From positions 1,984,001 to 2,048,000 of the forward strand of contig NZ_CP049870.1 of the NCBI RefSeq assembly GCF_011301715.1: 64,000 bases of DNA. The letters are read 5' to 3'. The DNA is from Sphingomonas sp. HDW15A (GTDB lineage Bacteria; Pseudomonadota; Alphaproteobacteria; Sphingomonadales; Sphingomonadaceae). Of the stretch, positions 47,585 to 55,728 are shown piece by piece. The notes beneath the pieces were generated by a model. The model did no database searches. It saw only the letters and a list, made by a program, of their open reading frames with translations, and was not told the DNA's origin. A program made the translations under genes and the position numbers. Position 1 is the first letter of the stretch; the number at the start of each line of letters is the position of its first letter.

Positions 47585-48157
47585 ATGCGCCTAATCCTCG
47601 CCTCGGCGAGCCCGCGCCGCCTCGACCTGCTGGAGCGAATTGGAGTCGTCCCGGACTCGATCGATCCCGCCGACATCGACGAGAGCGTGCCGAAGGGGGA
47701 GCTTCCGCGCGTGCACGCCATCCGCCTCGCCGAGGAAAAGGCGTCGGCAGTGGAATCGCGGCATCCGGATTCGCTGGTGCTCGCAGCTGACACGGTCGTG
47801 GCCGTCGGCCGCCGGATCCTGCCAAAGGTCGAGGACGAAGCGACGCTGCGAAGGTGCATGGCGCTGCTCAGCGGCCGCCGCCACCGGGTAATGACCGGGG
47901 TGGCGCTGGCGATTCCCGGCGGCGGGATCCGCAGCCGGCTGGTCGAGACGACGATCGCGATGAAGCGGCTGTCGGCGGAGGAAATCGACTATTACGCCAG
48001 CCATGGCGAGTGGCGCGGCAAGGCCGGCGGCTATGCGCTGCAGGGCTATGGCGAAGTGTATGTCCGTCACATCGCCGGAAGCTATTCCAACGTCGTCGGC
48101 CTGCCGCTCGCCGAAACGCGGCTTCTGCTGAAAAGCGCGGGCTACGACATTGCCTGA
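47585..48157 (+). CDS. maf: Maf-family nucleoside triphosphate pyrophosphatase
   Basis: A 190-residue Maf protein: LILASASPRRLDLLERIGV, the catalytic LAADTVVAVGRRIL (Asp), LLSGRRHRVMTGVAL and YALQGYGEVYVRHIAGSYSN. It hydrolyses modified or excess dTTP/UTP (YhdE/YceF-type) and is linked to cell-division arrest. It lies 31 bases after infA; its last codons overlap the TTG start of the RNase-like gene by eight bases. Confidence 0.93.
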   Translation: MRLILASASPRRLDLLERIGVVPDSIDPADIDESVPKGELPRVHAIRLAEEKASAVESRHPDSLVLAADTVVAVGRRILPKVEDEATLRRCMALLSGRRHRVMTGVALAIPGGGIRSRLVETTIAMKRLSAEEIDYYASHGEWRGKAGGYALQGYGEVYVRHIAGSYSNVVGLPLAETRLLLKSAGYDIA

Positions 48158-49066
48158 GTGGGTGATCGAGTATGGTATCGGCGAGACCCGCGCCGCGCTG
48201 ATCCAGAATGACGAAATCGTCGAGGCGCGGGTTCGGCGCGAGGGCGTGACACCTGCGGGAACGGTGCTCGAAGCGAAGTTGGTCGCGGTCGCACCGCGCG
48301 TCACGGTCGAGGCAAACGGCGAGCGCTTCTTGCTGCCACGCGGAATTAGCGGGGTCAGCGAAGGCGGTCGGCTGTTCGTGGAAGTGACCCGCGAGGCCCT
48401 GGGCGGAAGCGAGCCGTGGAAGCTGGGGCTTGCGCGGCGGGCCGACGAGACCCCCGCGAGGCGCCGCCGCTGGCTGATGGGCGGCCAGGCCGGATCGACG
48501 GTTGGGACGAGCTTATGGAGGAAGCGCGTGAGGGACATGTCCGCTTCGACGGCGGCGAGCTGCGCATCGAGCCGACGGCGGCGATGACGATGATCGACGT
48601 CGACGGCTGGCTGGTCCCCGACAAGCTCAGCCAGATGGCCGCTTGGGCTGCGGCGCGGGCAGTCCGCCGCCTCGACATCGGCGGGTCGGTGGGCATCGAT
48701 TTCCCGACCTTGAGAGACAAAGGCGCGCGCGCCCAGATCGACGCCATCCTCGACGATTATCTGGAAAAGCCGTTCGAGCGAACGGCAATGAACGGCTTTG
48801 GCTTCGTGCAGGTCGTGCGGCCGCGCCGCCGGGCGTCGCTGATTGAACTGGCGGACGACCGCGCCGCCTTCGAGGCGCGTGCATTGTTGCGGCGGGCAAG
48901 CCGGGAGGTGGGGGCAATCCGCCTAGTCGGACATCCGGCGCTCATTGCCGTCCTCGAAGGAAGGCCGGGCTGGCTCGAGCGGCTTTCCCGAACTGTGGGC
49001 GGAAGCGTGACCTTGCGCGCCGAGCCTTCGCTCGCCATGTCCGCGGCCTATGCCGAAAAAGCCTAA
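48150..49066 (+). CDS. Short ribonuclease E/G-like protein, one frameshift
   Basis: About 305 residues once one C is added to the CCCCC run at 48451-48455: the first piece ends LGLARRADE, the second continues EAPPLADGRPGRIDGWDELM. The first part (MPEWVIEYGIGETRAALIQ) covers a reduced S1-like region; the second holds the two catalytic aspartate segments of the RNase E/G nuclease domain (TMIDVDGWLVPDKL and GIDFPTLRDKG) and MNGFGFVQVVRPRRR. It is far shorter than RNase E or G. The start is TTG 48150, overlapping maf; homologues begin with M-x-EW. Its end overlaps yacG by 17 bases. Confidence 0.8.
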
Positions 49067-49229
49067 AGACTGCCCGGTTTGCGGCAAGCCGCCGAGCGCC
49101 GCAAATCAACCGTTCTGCAGCCGCGGATGCAAGGATCGCGACCTTCTGAAGTGGCTCGGCGACGGCTATCGCATCCCCGGCCCGCCAGCCGCGACGGACG
49201 GGCTGGACAGCGACGGGCACGGAAGCTAG
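49050..49229 (+). CDS. yacG: DNA gyrase inhibitor YacG (zinc-binding)
   Basis: A 59-residue YacG: KDCPVCGKPPSAANQPFCSR followed by GCKDRDLLKWLGDGYRIPGP. The four cysteines (CPVC and C..GC) form the zinc site. In E. coli YacG binds GyrB and blocks gyrase. ATG 49050 lies within the end of the RNase-like gene, so translation is coupled. It is the last gene of the infA-maf-RNase-yacG run, 41 bases before tRNA-Phe. Confidence 0.92.
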   Translation: MPKKPKDCPVCGKPPSAANQPFCSRGCKDRDLLKWLGDGYRIPGPPAATDGLDSDGHGS

Positions 49230-49270
49230 ACGCCCGCAACGCCCTTCCGGCCGACCGGCCGAAGACGTGG

Positions 49271-49346
49271 GCCCAGGTAGCTCAGTTGGTAGAGCATGCG
49301 ACTGAAAATCGCAGTGTCGGCGGTTCGATCCCGTCCCTGGGCACCA
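49271..49346 (+). tRNA. tRNA-Phe (anticodon GAA)
   Basis: A complete 76-nt cloverleaf: acceptor GCCCAGG/CCTGGGC, D-arm AGCTCAGTTGGTAGAGC, anticodon loop CTGAAAA (GAA), T-arm with GGTTCGATCCC, discriminator A and encoded CCA (49344-49346). It lies directly upstream of the accessory pocket; no second copy of its 3' end was found in the following 1.3 kb. Confidence 0.97.
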
Positions 49347-49355
49347 TTGCAAATT

Positions 49356-49378
49356 CGAAATGTCCGGGGGACATTTCG
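49356..49378. repeat. Perfect palindrome with GGG loop (copy A)
   Basis: CGAAATGTCC, loop GGG, GGACATTTCG: a 10-bp perfect stem starting 10 bases after tRNA-Phe. There is no T run after it, so it is not a normal terminator. It shares the core GTCC-GGG-GGAC with the palindrome at 49417-49435. Confidence 0.7.
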
Positions 49379-49416
49379 GAAAGTTGCGATCCCGTAGCGC
49401 AGCGAAGGGCCGCACA

Positions 49417-49435
49417 GCCAGTCCGGGGGACTGGC
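49417..49435. repeat. Perfect palindrome with GGG loop (copy B)
   Basis: GCCAGTCC, loop GGG, GGACTGGC: an 8-bp perfect stem with the same GTCC-GGG-GGAC core as copy A but a different outer stem. It lies just before the start of the next membrane-protein gene. Confidence 0.7.
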
Positions 49436-49441
49436 GAGCCG

Positions 49442-49876
49442 ATGATCCTGAAAAAATGGACAAACATGATCCTGCGGTTAGCGGCATTCACGCTTCTTAC
49501 TGCTGCTCCATTTCCCCTGTTGGTGGGCGCTATGTTCGGCGATCCGATTCGGGGATTTCGCTTCTTGCTGGGTATGCTTGCTCTCGTGAGCGCAGGCTTC
49601 CTTCTAGCCACGCCGTTCATTCTGGCATTGCGGGTTCTGAAACGTCGGGGGCTTCTCTACTTCTTGAGCGTAGGCACCGTCATCGGCGCGGTCGTGGGCA
49701 GTTCCTTTGCCTACCTTGTGCGGGACTTTCCGGGCTTTCTCTTTGGCTCAACCGCCATGTGGTTTTTCGCCGCCGTCGGCGCGACCAACGGATTCTGGGG
49801 CGGCGGCGCGTGGTTCCTCGTTTTCGAAAGTCGCGGGAGTTTGTCCGCTGACCGTACGCGTGAGGTAGAGAGCTAA
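49442..49876 (+). CDS. Membrane protein, four helices, unknown function
   Basis: A 144-residue protein with about four membrane helices: LAAFTLLTAAPFPLLVGAMF, FLLGMLALVSAGFLLATPFI, YFLSVGTVIGAVVGSSFAYL and FFAAVGATNGFWGGGAWFLV. It starts at ATG 49442 or 49466. The surrounding 1.2 kb is visibly richer in A/T than the flanks, suggesting acquired DNA. Its stop codon region runs into the first 28-bp repeat. No family is recognised. Confidence 0.55.
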   Translation: MILKKWTNMILRLAAFTLLTAAPFPLLVGAMFGDPIRGFRFLLGMLALVSAGFLLATPFILALRVLKRRGLLYFLSVGTVIGAVVGSSFAYLVRDFPGFLFGSTAMWFFAAVGATNGFWGGGAWFLVFESRGSLSADRTREVES

Positions 49877-49903
49877 TGTCTGCAATGGGTCGACAGGTGA
49901 CAT
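49876..49903. repeat. 28-bp palindromic repeat, copy 1
   Basis: An imperfect palindrome with ATGTC at one end and GACAT at the other around GCAATGGGTCGA. It aligns without gaps to copies at 50263-50290 and 50663-50690. Confidence 0.65.
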
Positions 49904-49906
49904 GAC

Positions 49907-50239
49907 ATGTTAGGGGTTGGGAAAGCCCGGCCCGCTATCGCGCTGAGAATGAAAGTAGAAAAGCGTTATCGAAAGCATACGCCCCTTGGCCCAAAGGTAG
50001 CCGGAGTTGTTCGCGTCACATTTTGTGTCGCCCTGACCGGTTATTCTCTCATCCGGCTGATTGAAGGACTGAGAACTGGACAGGTTGAAGTCCCGATACG
50101 AGCAGCGCACTGGGTGGTAACTTCAGCCACGCCAGTTTGGTTCGTTGTGGTGCTTCTCATTCACGGCCTATTTGCGATGGTACTTGCTGCGGCGAGCTAT
50201 GGTTTTGGCAAGAAGCTGCTGGAGGATTTGCGAACTTAG
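49907..50239 (+). CDS. Small membrane protein, two helices, unknown function
   Basis: A 110-residue protein (or 96 from ATG 49949, MKVEKRYRKHTPLGPK) with two membrane helices (VVRVTFCVALTGYSLIRLIE and WFVVVLLIHGLFAMVLAAAS) and a basic N-terminus. It lies in the A/T-richer pocket, flanked by copies 1 and 2 of the 28-bp repeat. No family is recognised. Confidence 0.5.
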   Translation: MLGVGKARPAIALRMKVEKRYRKHTPLGPKVAGVVRVTFCVALTGYSLIRLIEGLRTGQVEVPIRAAHWVVTSATPVWFVVVLLIHGLFAMVLAAASYGFGKKLLEDLRT

Positions 50240-50262
50240 GTGGGATCACAACCGATGTCTTA

Positions 50263-50290
50263 ATGTCAGCAATGGGTCGAAAGCGGACAT
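50263..50290. repeat. 28-bp palindromic repeat, copy 2
   Basis: The best-formed copy: ATGTCAGC at one end and GCGGACAT at the other, around AATGGGTCGAAA. It lies 387 bases after copy 1. Confidence 0.7.
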
Positions 50291-50349
50291 GGCAGGTTGT
50301 CGAAACCTTCCATCAGCGAACGGTGCTCAACCGATCAAATCGCACCGAC

Positions 50350-50580
50350 CTACTTCTTTGAGCGCACGTTGCTTCTGGGCTCAGAGCCAGGTCCGTAGTG
50401 AACAATTTTGGCGCGGCTCATGTCGACACATCCCAAGAAGAGATTGCGCTTATGGATCTCCCCAGCCGTCGCGCGACCGAGCCGAAGGTCTTCCCTATCC
50501 TTATCCCGAAGCGCCTGCTTCATCGCGGCGTGCTTCTCCGGATCAAACTTGTCGTGTTGGGACTTCGGTTTGTTCGCCAT
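50350..50580 (-). CDS. Small charged protein, unknown function
   Basis: A 76-residue hydrophilic protein beginning MANKPKSQHDKFDPEKHAAM, then KQALRDKDREDLRLGRATAG and EIHKRNLFLGCVDMSRAKIV. It is rich in Lys, Asp and Arg with no signal peptide or helix through the membrane, so cytoplasmic. It lies between repeat copies 2 and 3. The composition is protein-like, but no family is known to me. Confidence 0.5.
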   Translation of the reverse strand: MANKPKSQHDKFDPEKHAAMKQALRDKDREDLRLGRATAGEIHKRNLFLGCVDMSRAKIVHYGPGSEPRSNVRSKK

Positions 50581-50662
50581 GAGACGAGATTATCGCACAG
50601 CTCCCTTGAACTCTAGTCACTGGCGGCACCCGAACGGTCATTAGCAAACTCAGGGCTCGCGA

Positions 50663-50690
50663 ATGGCAGCAATGGGTCGAAAGCTGACTC
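50663..50690. repeat. 28-bp palindromic repeat, copy 3 (diverged)
   Basis: Shares GCAATGGGTCGAAAGC with copy 2 but has lost one arm of the palindrome (ATGGC...CTGACTC). It lies 400 bases after copy 2 and touches the glpK stop. Confidence 0.6.
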
Positions 50691-52162
50691 TACACTTGTC
50701 CTAGACGTTGTACCGCGGCGACGGCCCTGTCCCACTCAGCGATGCGCCTTGAACGCGCCTGCTCCGGCATCCCGGGATCGAAGCGCCTTAGAGGGCTTCC
50801 CATGGCGTCGGCGGCTTCGCGCAAGCTGCCGTAAAGGCCGCATCCGGCAGCAGCGAGCATCGCCGCGCCGAGAGCGGTGCTTTCGACATTGGCCGGGCGT
50901 TCGACCGGCAGTGCGAGCAGATCGGCAAGGTCCTGTGCAAGAAAGTCGTTGGCCGCCATTCCGCCATCGATCCGAAGTCTCGACCATATGGCGCCGTCGG
51001 AGGCAAAGGCGCGCTGGAGCTCCGCCCCCTGATTCGCAACGCCTTCCAGAGCGGCACGCACGATGTGCGCCTTGCCGGTGCCGAGCGTAAGCCCGAGGAT
51101 CGCGGCGCGGGCATCCGGCTGCCAATGCGGCGCGCCGAGACCGGCGAAGGCGGGGACAAACCGAACACCTTCACTGCCCGGAACGGACGTGGCCAGCGCG
51201 GCAGTCTCGGCCGATCGGGCGATCAGGCCGAGCGAATCGCGCAGCCACGACACGACTTGGCCGGCGACGAACAATGAGCCTTCGAGGGCGTAGGCGCGCT
51301 TGCCGTCGATCTGCCACGCGACCGTCGACAGCAGCCGGTTGGCCGAGCAGGGAGGCACAGTGCCGCAATGCGTAAGGATGAAGGCGCCCGTGCCGAAGGT
51401 CGCCTTGGTATCGCCCGGCGCAAGGCAGTCCTGGCCGATGGCGGCGGCCTGCTGGTCCCCGGCGATCCCGCAAATCGGAATTTGACGCCCGAACAAGGCG
51501 GGATCGGTTGCCGCGAGCGTGCCGGCGCTGTCGACGATTTCCGGAAGTGCGCCGCGCGGCACGCCGAACAGGTCGCACAGCCCCTCGTCCCAGCCGCCCT
51601 TGAGATCCATCAACAGGGTGCGCGAGGCGTTGGTCGCGTCGGTGAGATGGAGCCCGCCGGTCAGCTTGAAGACCAGCCAGCTGTCGATCGTGCCGATGGC
51701 GAGGCGGTCGCCAGCGGCGCGAAGCTGCGGCCAATGATCCAATGCCCAGGCAATCTTCGTAGCGCTGAAATAAGGATCGAGCAGAAGACCGGTCTTCTGC
51801 TGGATGGCTGGTTCATGACCAGCCTCGCGAAGGCCGGCGCACAGATCGGCGGTTCGCCGATCCTGCCAGACGATGGCCGGCGCTAGGGGCTCGCCCGTCT
51901 TGCGGTCCCAGAAGACGATGGTCTCGCGCTGGTTGCTGATGCCGATGGTGCGGATGCTGTCGGGCGAAGCAGAGGCGGCCGTCCGCGCGGCCTTCAGCGA
52001 CAGCCGCCAGATTTCGTCCGCGTCGTGCTCGACCCAGGCCGGTCGGGGCCAGCTGGCGCTGAGCTCGTGCTGCGCCGCCGGACCGCACTGCCCCTCGCTG
52101 CCGACGAGCATCGCCCGCGTGCTCGTCGTGCCTTCGTCGATGACCAGGATCGCGTCGTCCAA
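50690..52162 (-). CDS. glpK: Glycerol kinase
   Basis: A 490-residue FGGY-family kinase: phosphate loop VIDEGTTSTRAMLVG, SNQRETIVFWDRKTG, WQDRRTADLC, the glycerol-site DATNASRTLLMDL, GIAGDQQAAAIGQ and LRIDGGMAANDFLAQDLADL. It makes glycerol-3-phosphate. The start is unclear: TTG 52162 gives MDDAILVIDEG, close to the family start, but has no obvious ribosome site. No glpF or glpD is in the window. The upstream gene ends 14 bases before it. Confidence 0.93.
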   Translation of the reverse strand: MDDAILVIDEGTTSTRAMLVGSEGQCGPAAQHELSASWPRPAWVEHDADEIWRLSLKAARTAASASPDSIRTIGISNQRETIVFWDRKTGEPLAPAIVWQDRRTADLCAGLREAGHEPAIQQKTGLLLDPYFSATKIAWALDHWPQLRAAGDRLAIGTIDSWLVFKLTGGLHLTDATNASRTLLMDLKGGWDEGLCDLFGVPRGALPEIVDSAGTLAATDPALFGRQIPICGIAGDQQAAAIGQDCLAPGDTKATFGTGAFILTHCGTVPPCSANRLLSTVAWQIDGKRAYALEGSLFVAGQVVSWLRDSLGLIARSAETAALATSVPGSEGVRFVPAFAGLGAPHWQPDARAAILGLTLGTGKAHIVRAALEGVANQGAELQRAFASDGAIWSRLRIDGGMAANDFLAQDLADLLALPVERPANVESTALGAAMLAAAGCGLYGSLREAADAMGSPLRRFDPGMPEQARSRRIAEWDRAVAAVQRLGQV

Positions 52163-52176
52163 CTGTGCGTCAGCCG

Positions 52177-52680
52177 TCAGTTGCCCGAAACGCCGATGCC
52201 GACACGGACCTTGCGTTCCCGGCGGCGCCGCTCTTCCTTCGCCTTGGCCAGGCGATAGGCTTCGTAATCCTCGTCGTCGGTCAGTCCGAGGCCCTCGCGC
52301 CAGTCCCCGCCGTTGGCGGCAAGGAGGGCGGTCTTGGCGGCGGCGATGGCGATCGCACTGATCGGGACGGCGCCCTGCCCCGAGCAAATCGGACCGTGCG
52401 GCGGGCATGCTTCCTTGGGCGCAAGCTTCTGTTCGGGCCGCGGATTGGCATTGGCCGCGCGGTCGGCGCCGAGCACGCCGGGATCGATCCGATAACGGTC
52501 CTTCTGATTGCGCACGGCGCAGACGGTAATCTCGTCCGGATTGACCATCGTGCAGGGATCGATGGCGACCGGAGCCGCCAGTGGCGGTTCATCCGGGGAA
52601 GCGACCGAGGCGGGCTGGGCGCGGAGCGGGGCGGCGAGCAATGTGCCTGCCGAACAGGCGAGGAGCACAAACTTGACCAT
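52177..52680 (-). CDS. Secreted protein, unknown function
   Basis: A 167-residue protein with signal peptide MVKFVLLACSAGTLLAAPLRAQ. The mature part has IDPCTMVNPDEITVCAVRNQ and ACPPHGPICSG, four cysteines likely to be paired in the periplasm, and a basic, charged C-terminus (AKAKEERRRRERKVRVGIGV). It probably shares a transcript with glpK. The promoter region with divergent nhaA is only 79 bases. Confidence 0.7.
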   Translation of the reverse strand: MVKFVLLACSAGTLLAAPLRAQPASVASPDEPPLAAPVAIDPCTMVNPDEITVCAVRNQKDRYRIDPGVLGADRAANANPRPEQKLAPKEACPPHGPICSGQGAVPISAIAIAAAKTALLAANGGDWREGLGLTDDEDYEAYRLAKAKEERRRRERKVRVGIGVSGN

Positions 52681-52759
52681 ATGCCGAAGGCTACGCCCGA
52701 ATGCGAAACCCGGCAATGGCGGGGTCGACCGGATTGGCCAGAAAGGATAGCAGGCGGCG

Positions 52760-54040
52760 ATGGCGACCGACCTGGCAAAACAGCGCGCAATGGAACGCGC
52801 CGCGGGGCTGATGCTGATTGCGGCCGCGGGGCTTGCGCTGGTTATCGCCAATTCCCCATTCTTCGACACCTACCATCACCTGCTGGAGACCAAGATCGGG
52901 CCGGTGATGCCGCGCTTCGGCCAGATGTCGGTCCACTACTGGATCGCCGACGGGTTGATGGCGATCTTCTTCCTGCTCGTCGGGCTGGAGGTGAAGCGCG
53001 AATGGTATGACGGCGCGCTCGCGACCCCGGCGCAGCGGCGGCTGCCGATCATCGCGGCCATCGCCGGAATGGCGGTTCCGGCCCTCGTCTACCTGGGTGT
53101 GTCGGGTGGCGACCCGGCGCTGGTCAATGGCTGGGCGATCCCGGCGGCGACCGACATCGCCTTTGCGATCGGAGTACTCGCGCTTCTCGGCCCGCACGCT
53201 CCAGCTTCGATCAAGCTGCTGCTGGTCGCAATCGCCATCGTCGACGACATCGGCGCGGTGCTGGTCATCGCTATTTTCTACACCGGCGACCTCAATGTCA
53301 TGGCGCTGGGCGGGGCGCTGGCGTTGACGGCGGGCATGGCGGCGATGGGCCAATTCGGAGTTCGCAAGCTGTGGCCGTATATGATCGGCTTCGCGATCTT
53401 GTGGTGGCTGGTGCTGGCGAGCGGCGTTCACGCCACCATCGCCGGCGTGCTCGCGGCGCTGACCGTGCCGCTTGCGAAAGGCGAAGGTCGCTCGCCGCTG
53501 AAAGTGCTGGAACACCGGATTCACCCGTGGGTGATGTTCGGCATCGTGCCGCTGTTCGGCTTCGCTTCAGCCGGCGTGCACCTGACCGGCGGGACGCAAA
53601 CGCTGTTGCAGCCCCTTCCTCTGGCCGTTGCGCTGGGCCTGTTCATAGGCAAGCAGCTAGGCATTTTCGGGGCCGTCTGGCTCGCGGTGCGCGCCGGGCT
53701 GGCGAGCCGGCCCGTGGGCGCGAGCTGGCCGCAAATCTATGGCGCTGCGATATTGTGCGGGATCGGCTTTACGATGAGCCTGTTCATCGGTGCTCTGGCT
53801 TTCCCCGGCAATGCCGAGCTGATCGACCAAGCCAAGCTTGGCACGCTTGCAGGTTCCATCGCAGCAGCATTTGCCGGCTTCGCGGTCCTGCGCCTGACGT
53901 CCGCGGCCGAGCGAGACATCGCAGACGAGGAAGAGGCGGCTGAAATTTTCGGCGCCGACCAGCGCGATGGCGCGGATTCACTGCTCGCCGATGAGGTCGA
54001 CGCAACTATCCGCGCCTTCTCCGACGACAAGGGCGCCTAA
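52760..54040 (+). CDS. nhaA: Na+/H+ antiporter NhaA
   Basis: A 426-residue NhaA with about 12 membrane helices. The ion-binding aspartates are present: PAATDIAFAIGVLALLGP and AIAIVDDIGAVLVIAIFY (paired Asp, as Asp163/Asp164 in E. coli). It exchanges sodium for protons at alkaline or salty conditions. The C-terminal extension (AERDIADEEEAAEIFGADQR) is longer than in E. coli. Its stop overlaps that of the convergent etfA by four bases. Confidence 0.95.
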   Translation: MATDLAKQRAMERAAGLMLIAAAGLALVIANSPFFDTYHHLLETKIGPVMPRFGQMSVHYWIADGLMAIFFLLVGLEVKREWYDGALATPAQRRLPIIAAIAGMAVPALVYLGVSGGDPALVNGWAIPAATDIAFAIGVLALLGPHAPASIKLLLVAIAIVDDIGAVLVIAIFYTGDLNVMALGGALALTAGMAAMGQFGVRKLWPYMIGFAILWWLVLASGVHATIAGVLAALTVPLAKGEGRSPLKVLEHRIHPWVMFGIVPLFGFASAGVHLTGGTQTLLQPLPLAVALGLFIGKQLGIFGAVWLAVRAGLASRPVGASWPQIYGAAILCGIGFTMSLFIGALAFPGNAELIDQAKLGTLAGSIAAAFAGFAVLRLTSAAERDIADEEEAAEIFGADQRDGADSLLADEVDATIRAFSDDKGA

Positions 54041-54966
54041 AGCTTCTCGGTCAGCTCCGGGACAATCTTGAACAGGTCGCCGACCAGTCCGACGTCCGCC
54101 ACCTGGAAGATCGGCGCTTCCTCATCCTTGTTGATGGCGATGATGACCTTCGAATCCTTCATGCCGGCAAGGTGCTGGATGGCGCCGGAGATACCGATCG
54201 CGACATAGACTTCCGGTGCGACGATTTTGCCGGTCTGCCCGACCTGGTAGTCGTTCGGGGCATAGCCCGCATCGACCGCTGCACGCGACGCGCCAACCGC
54301 AGCGCCAAGCTTGTCGGCGAGCGGGTCGAGCAGCTTGTGGAAATCCTCGCTGGAGCCGAAAGCGCGGCCCCCCGAAACGATGACCTTGGCGCTGGTTAGC
54401 TCCGGCCGTTCCGACTTCGACAGCTCGGCGCCGACGAAGCTCGACTTGCCCGTTGCGCTTCCGGCGTCGACAGCCTCGACCGTGCCATTGCCGCCGTCGG
54501 CAGCAGCCTTTTGGAACGCCGTACCGCGAACGGTGATGACCTTTTTCGAATCCTTCGTCTTGACCGTGGCAATGGCATTGCCGGCGTAGATCGGACGGGT
54601 GAACGTGTCCTCGCCCTCGACCGACAGGATGTCCGAAATCTGCATGACGTCGAGCAGGGCAGCGACGCGCGGCGCGATGTTCTTGCCGTAGGTGGTGGCC
54701 GGGGCGAGCAACGCATCGTGATCGGCCATCAGCGCGGCGGCGACCGGCGCGACATCTTCGGCCAACTGATGCGCGAGGTGGGCGCCGTCGGCGACATGGA
54801 CCTTGCCGACTCCGGCGATTTTGGCAGCCGCTTCGGCGACCGTCCCGACGCCGGAACCGGCGACGAGCAAATGGACTTCGCCAAGCTTCGAGGCGGCGGT
54901 GACGGTTGCGAGGGTCGCGTCCTTGATGGACGAGCCGTCATGTTCGACGAGAACGAGCGTCTTCAT
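54037..54966 (-). CDS. etfA: Electron transfer flavoprotein, alpha subunit
   Basis: A 309-residue EtfA/Fix[21 protein letters not shown] at the N-terminus and the FAD-binding C-terminal domain [20 protein letters not shown], then [19 protein letters not shown] and [18 protein letters not shown]. With EtfB it moves electrons from acyl-CoA dehydrogenases to the ETF:quinone oxidoreductase. The start overlaps the etfB stop by four bases. Confidence 0.96.
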   Translation of the reverse strand: MKTLVLVEHDGSSIKDATLATVTAASKLGEVHLLVAGSGVGTVAEAAAKIAGVGKVHVADGAHLAHQLAEDVAPVAAALMADHDALLAPATTYGKNIAPRVAALLDVMQISDILSVEGEDTFTRPIYAGNAIATVKTKDSKKVITVRGTAFQKAAADGGNGTVEAVDAGSATGKSSFVGAELSKSERPELTSAKVIVSGGRAFGSSEDFHKLLDPLADKLGAAVGASRAAVDAGYAPNDYQVGQTGKIVAPEVYVAIGISGAIQHLAGMKDSKVIIAINKDEEAPIFQVADVGLVGDLFKIVPELTEKL

Positions 54967-55712
54967 TTGGCAACTCCCAGCGCCTTGAGTTTGTCGACCA
55001 GTTCATCGACCGAGCCGACCTTGACGCCGGCCTGGCGCTTCGACGGTTCGGTAACCTTCAGCGTCTCAAGGCGCGGCTTGACGTCAACGCCGAAATCGCC
55101 GGGCGACTTGGTGGCGAGCGGCTTCGACTTGGCCTTCATGATGTTCGGGAGCGAGGCGTAGCGCGGCTCATTGAGGCGAAGATCGGTGGTGACGATTGCC
55201 GGAGTGGCGAGCTTCACTGTCTCGAGGCCGCCGTCGATTTCGCGGGTGACGCTGACGTCGCTTCCGGAGAGCTCGACCTTCGAGGCGAAGGTGCCTTGCG
55301 GCCAACCGAGCAGGGCGCCGAGCATTTGGCCGGTCTGGTTCGAATCGTCGTCGATCGCCTGCTTGCCCATGATGACGAGGCCGGGCTGTTCCTCATCGAC
55401 GATCCCTTTCAGGATTTTGGCGACGGCGAGCGGTTCGACCTCTTCCTCGGTCTGGACGAGGATCGCGCGGTCGGCGCCCATGGCGAGCGCTGTGCGAAGC
55501 GTCTCCTGCGCCTTGGCCGGGCCGATCGACACGGCGACGATTTCGGTCGCTGCGCCCTTTTCCTTGAGGCGGATCGCCTCCTCGACCGCGATCTCGTCGA
55601 ACGGGTTCATCGACATCTTGACGTTGGCGAGGTCGACGCCCGAGCCATCCATCTTGACCCGCGGCTTGACGTTGTAATCGATGACTCGCTTGACGGCGAC
55701 GAGCAGCTTCAT
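54963..55712 (-). CDS. etfB: Electron transfer flavoprotein, beta subunit
   Basis: A 249-residue Etf[59 protein letters not shown] and [20 protein letters not shown], with the AMP-site region complete. It lies 16 bases after sucC and is coupled to etfA. Confidence 0.96.
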   Translation of the reverse strand: MKLLVAVKRVIDYNVKPRVKMDGSGVDLANVKMSMNPFDEIAVEEAIRLKEKGAATEIVAVSIGPAKAQETLRTALAMGADRAILVQTEEEVEPLAVAKILKGIVDEEQPGLVIMGKQAIDDDSNQTGQMLGALLGWPQGTFASKVELSGSDVSVTREIDGGLETVKLATPAIVTTDLRLNEPRYASLPNIMKAKSKPLATKSPGDFGVDVKPRLETLKVTEPSKRQAGVKVGSVDELVDKLKALGVAK

Positions 55713-55728
55713 GGGGTTCTCCTAAGCC

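Noticed and set aside
49282..49620. Minus-strand frame ending in a DGIEPPTLRFSVACSTN-like sequence
   Set aside because: This is the well-known false protein made by reading the antisense of a tRNA (here tRNA-Phe). A similar false frame, with the motif GERGFEPPAPA, covers tRNA-Pro at 12170-12556.
49271..50689. Prophage or integrative element at tRNA-Phe
   Set aside because: There is no integrase, no phage gene and no repeat of the tRNA 3' end; only small unknown genes and palindromes are seen.
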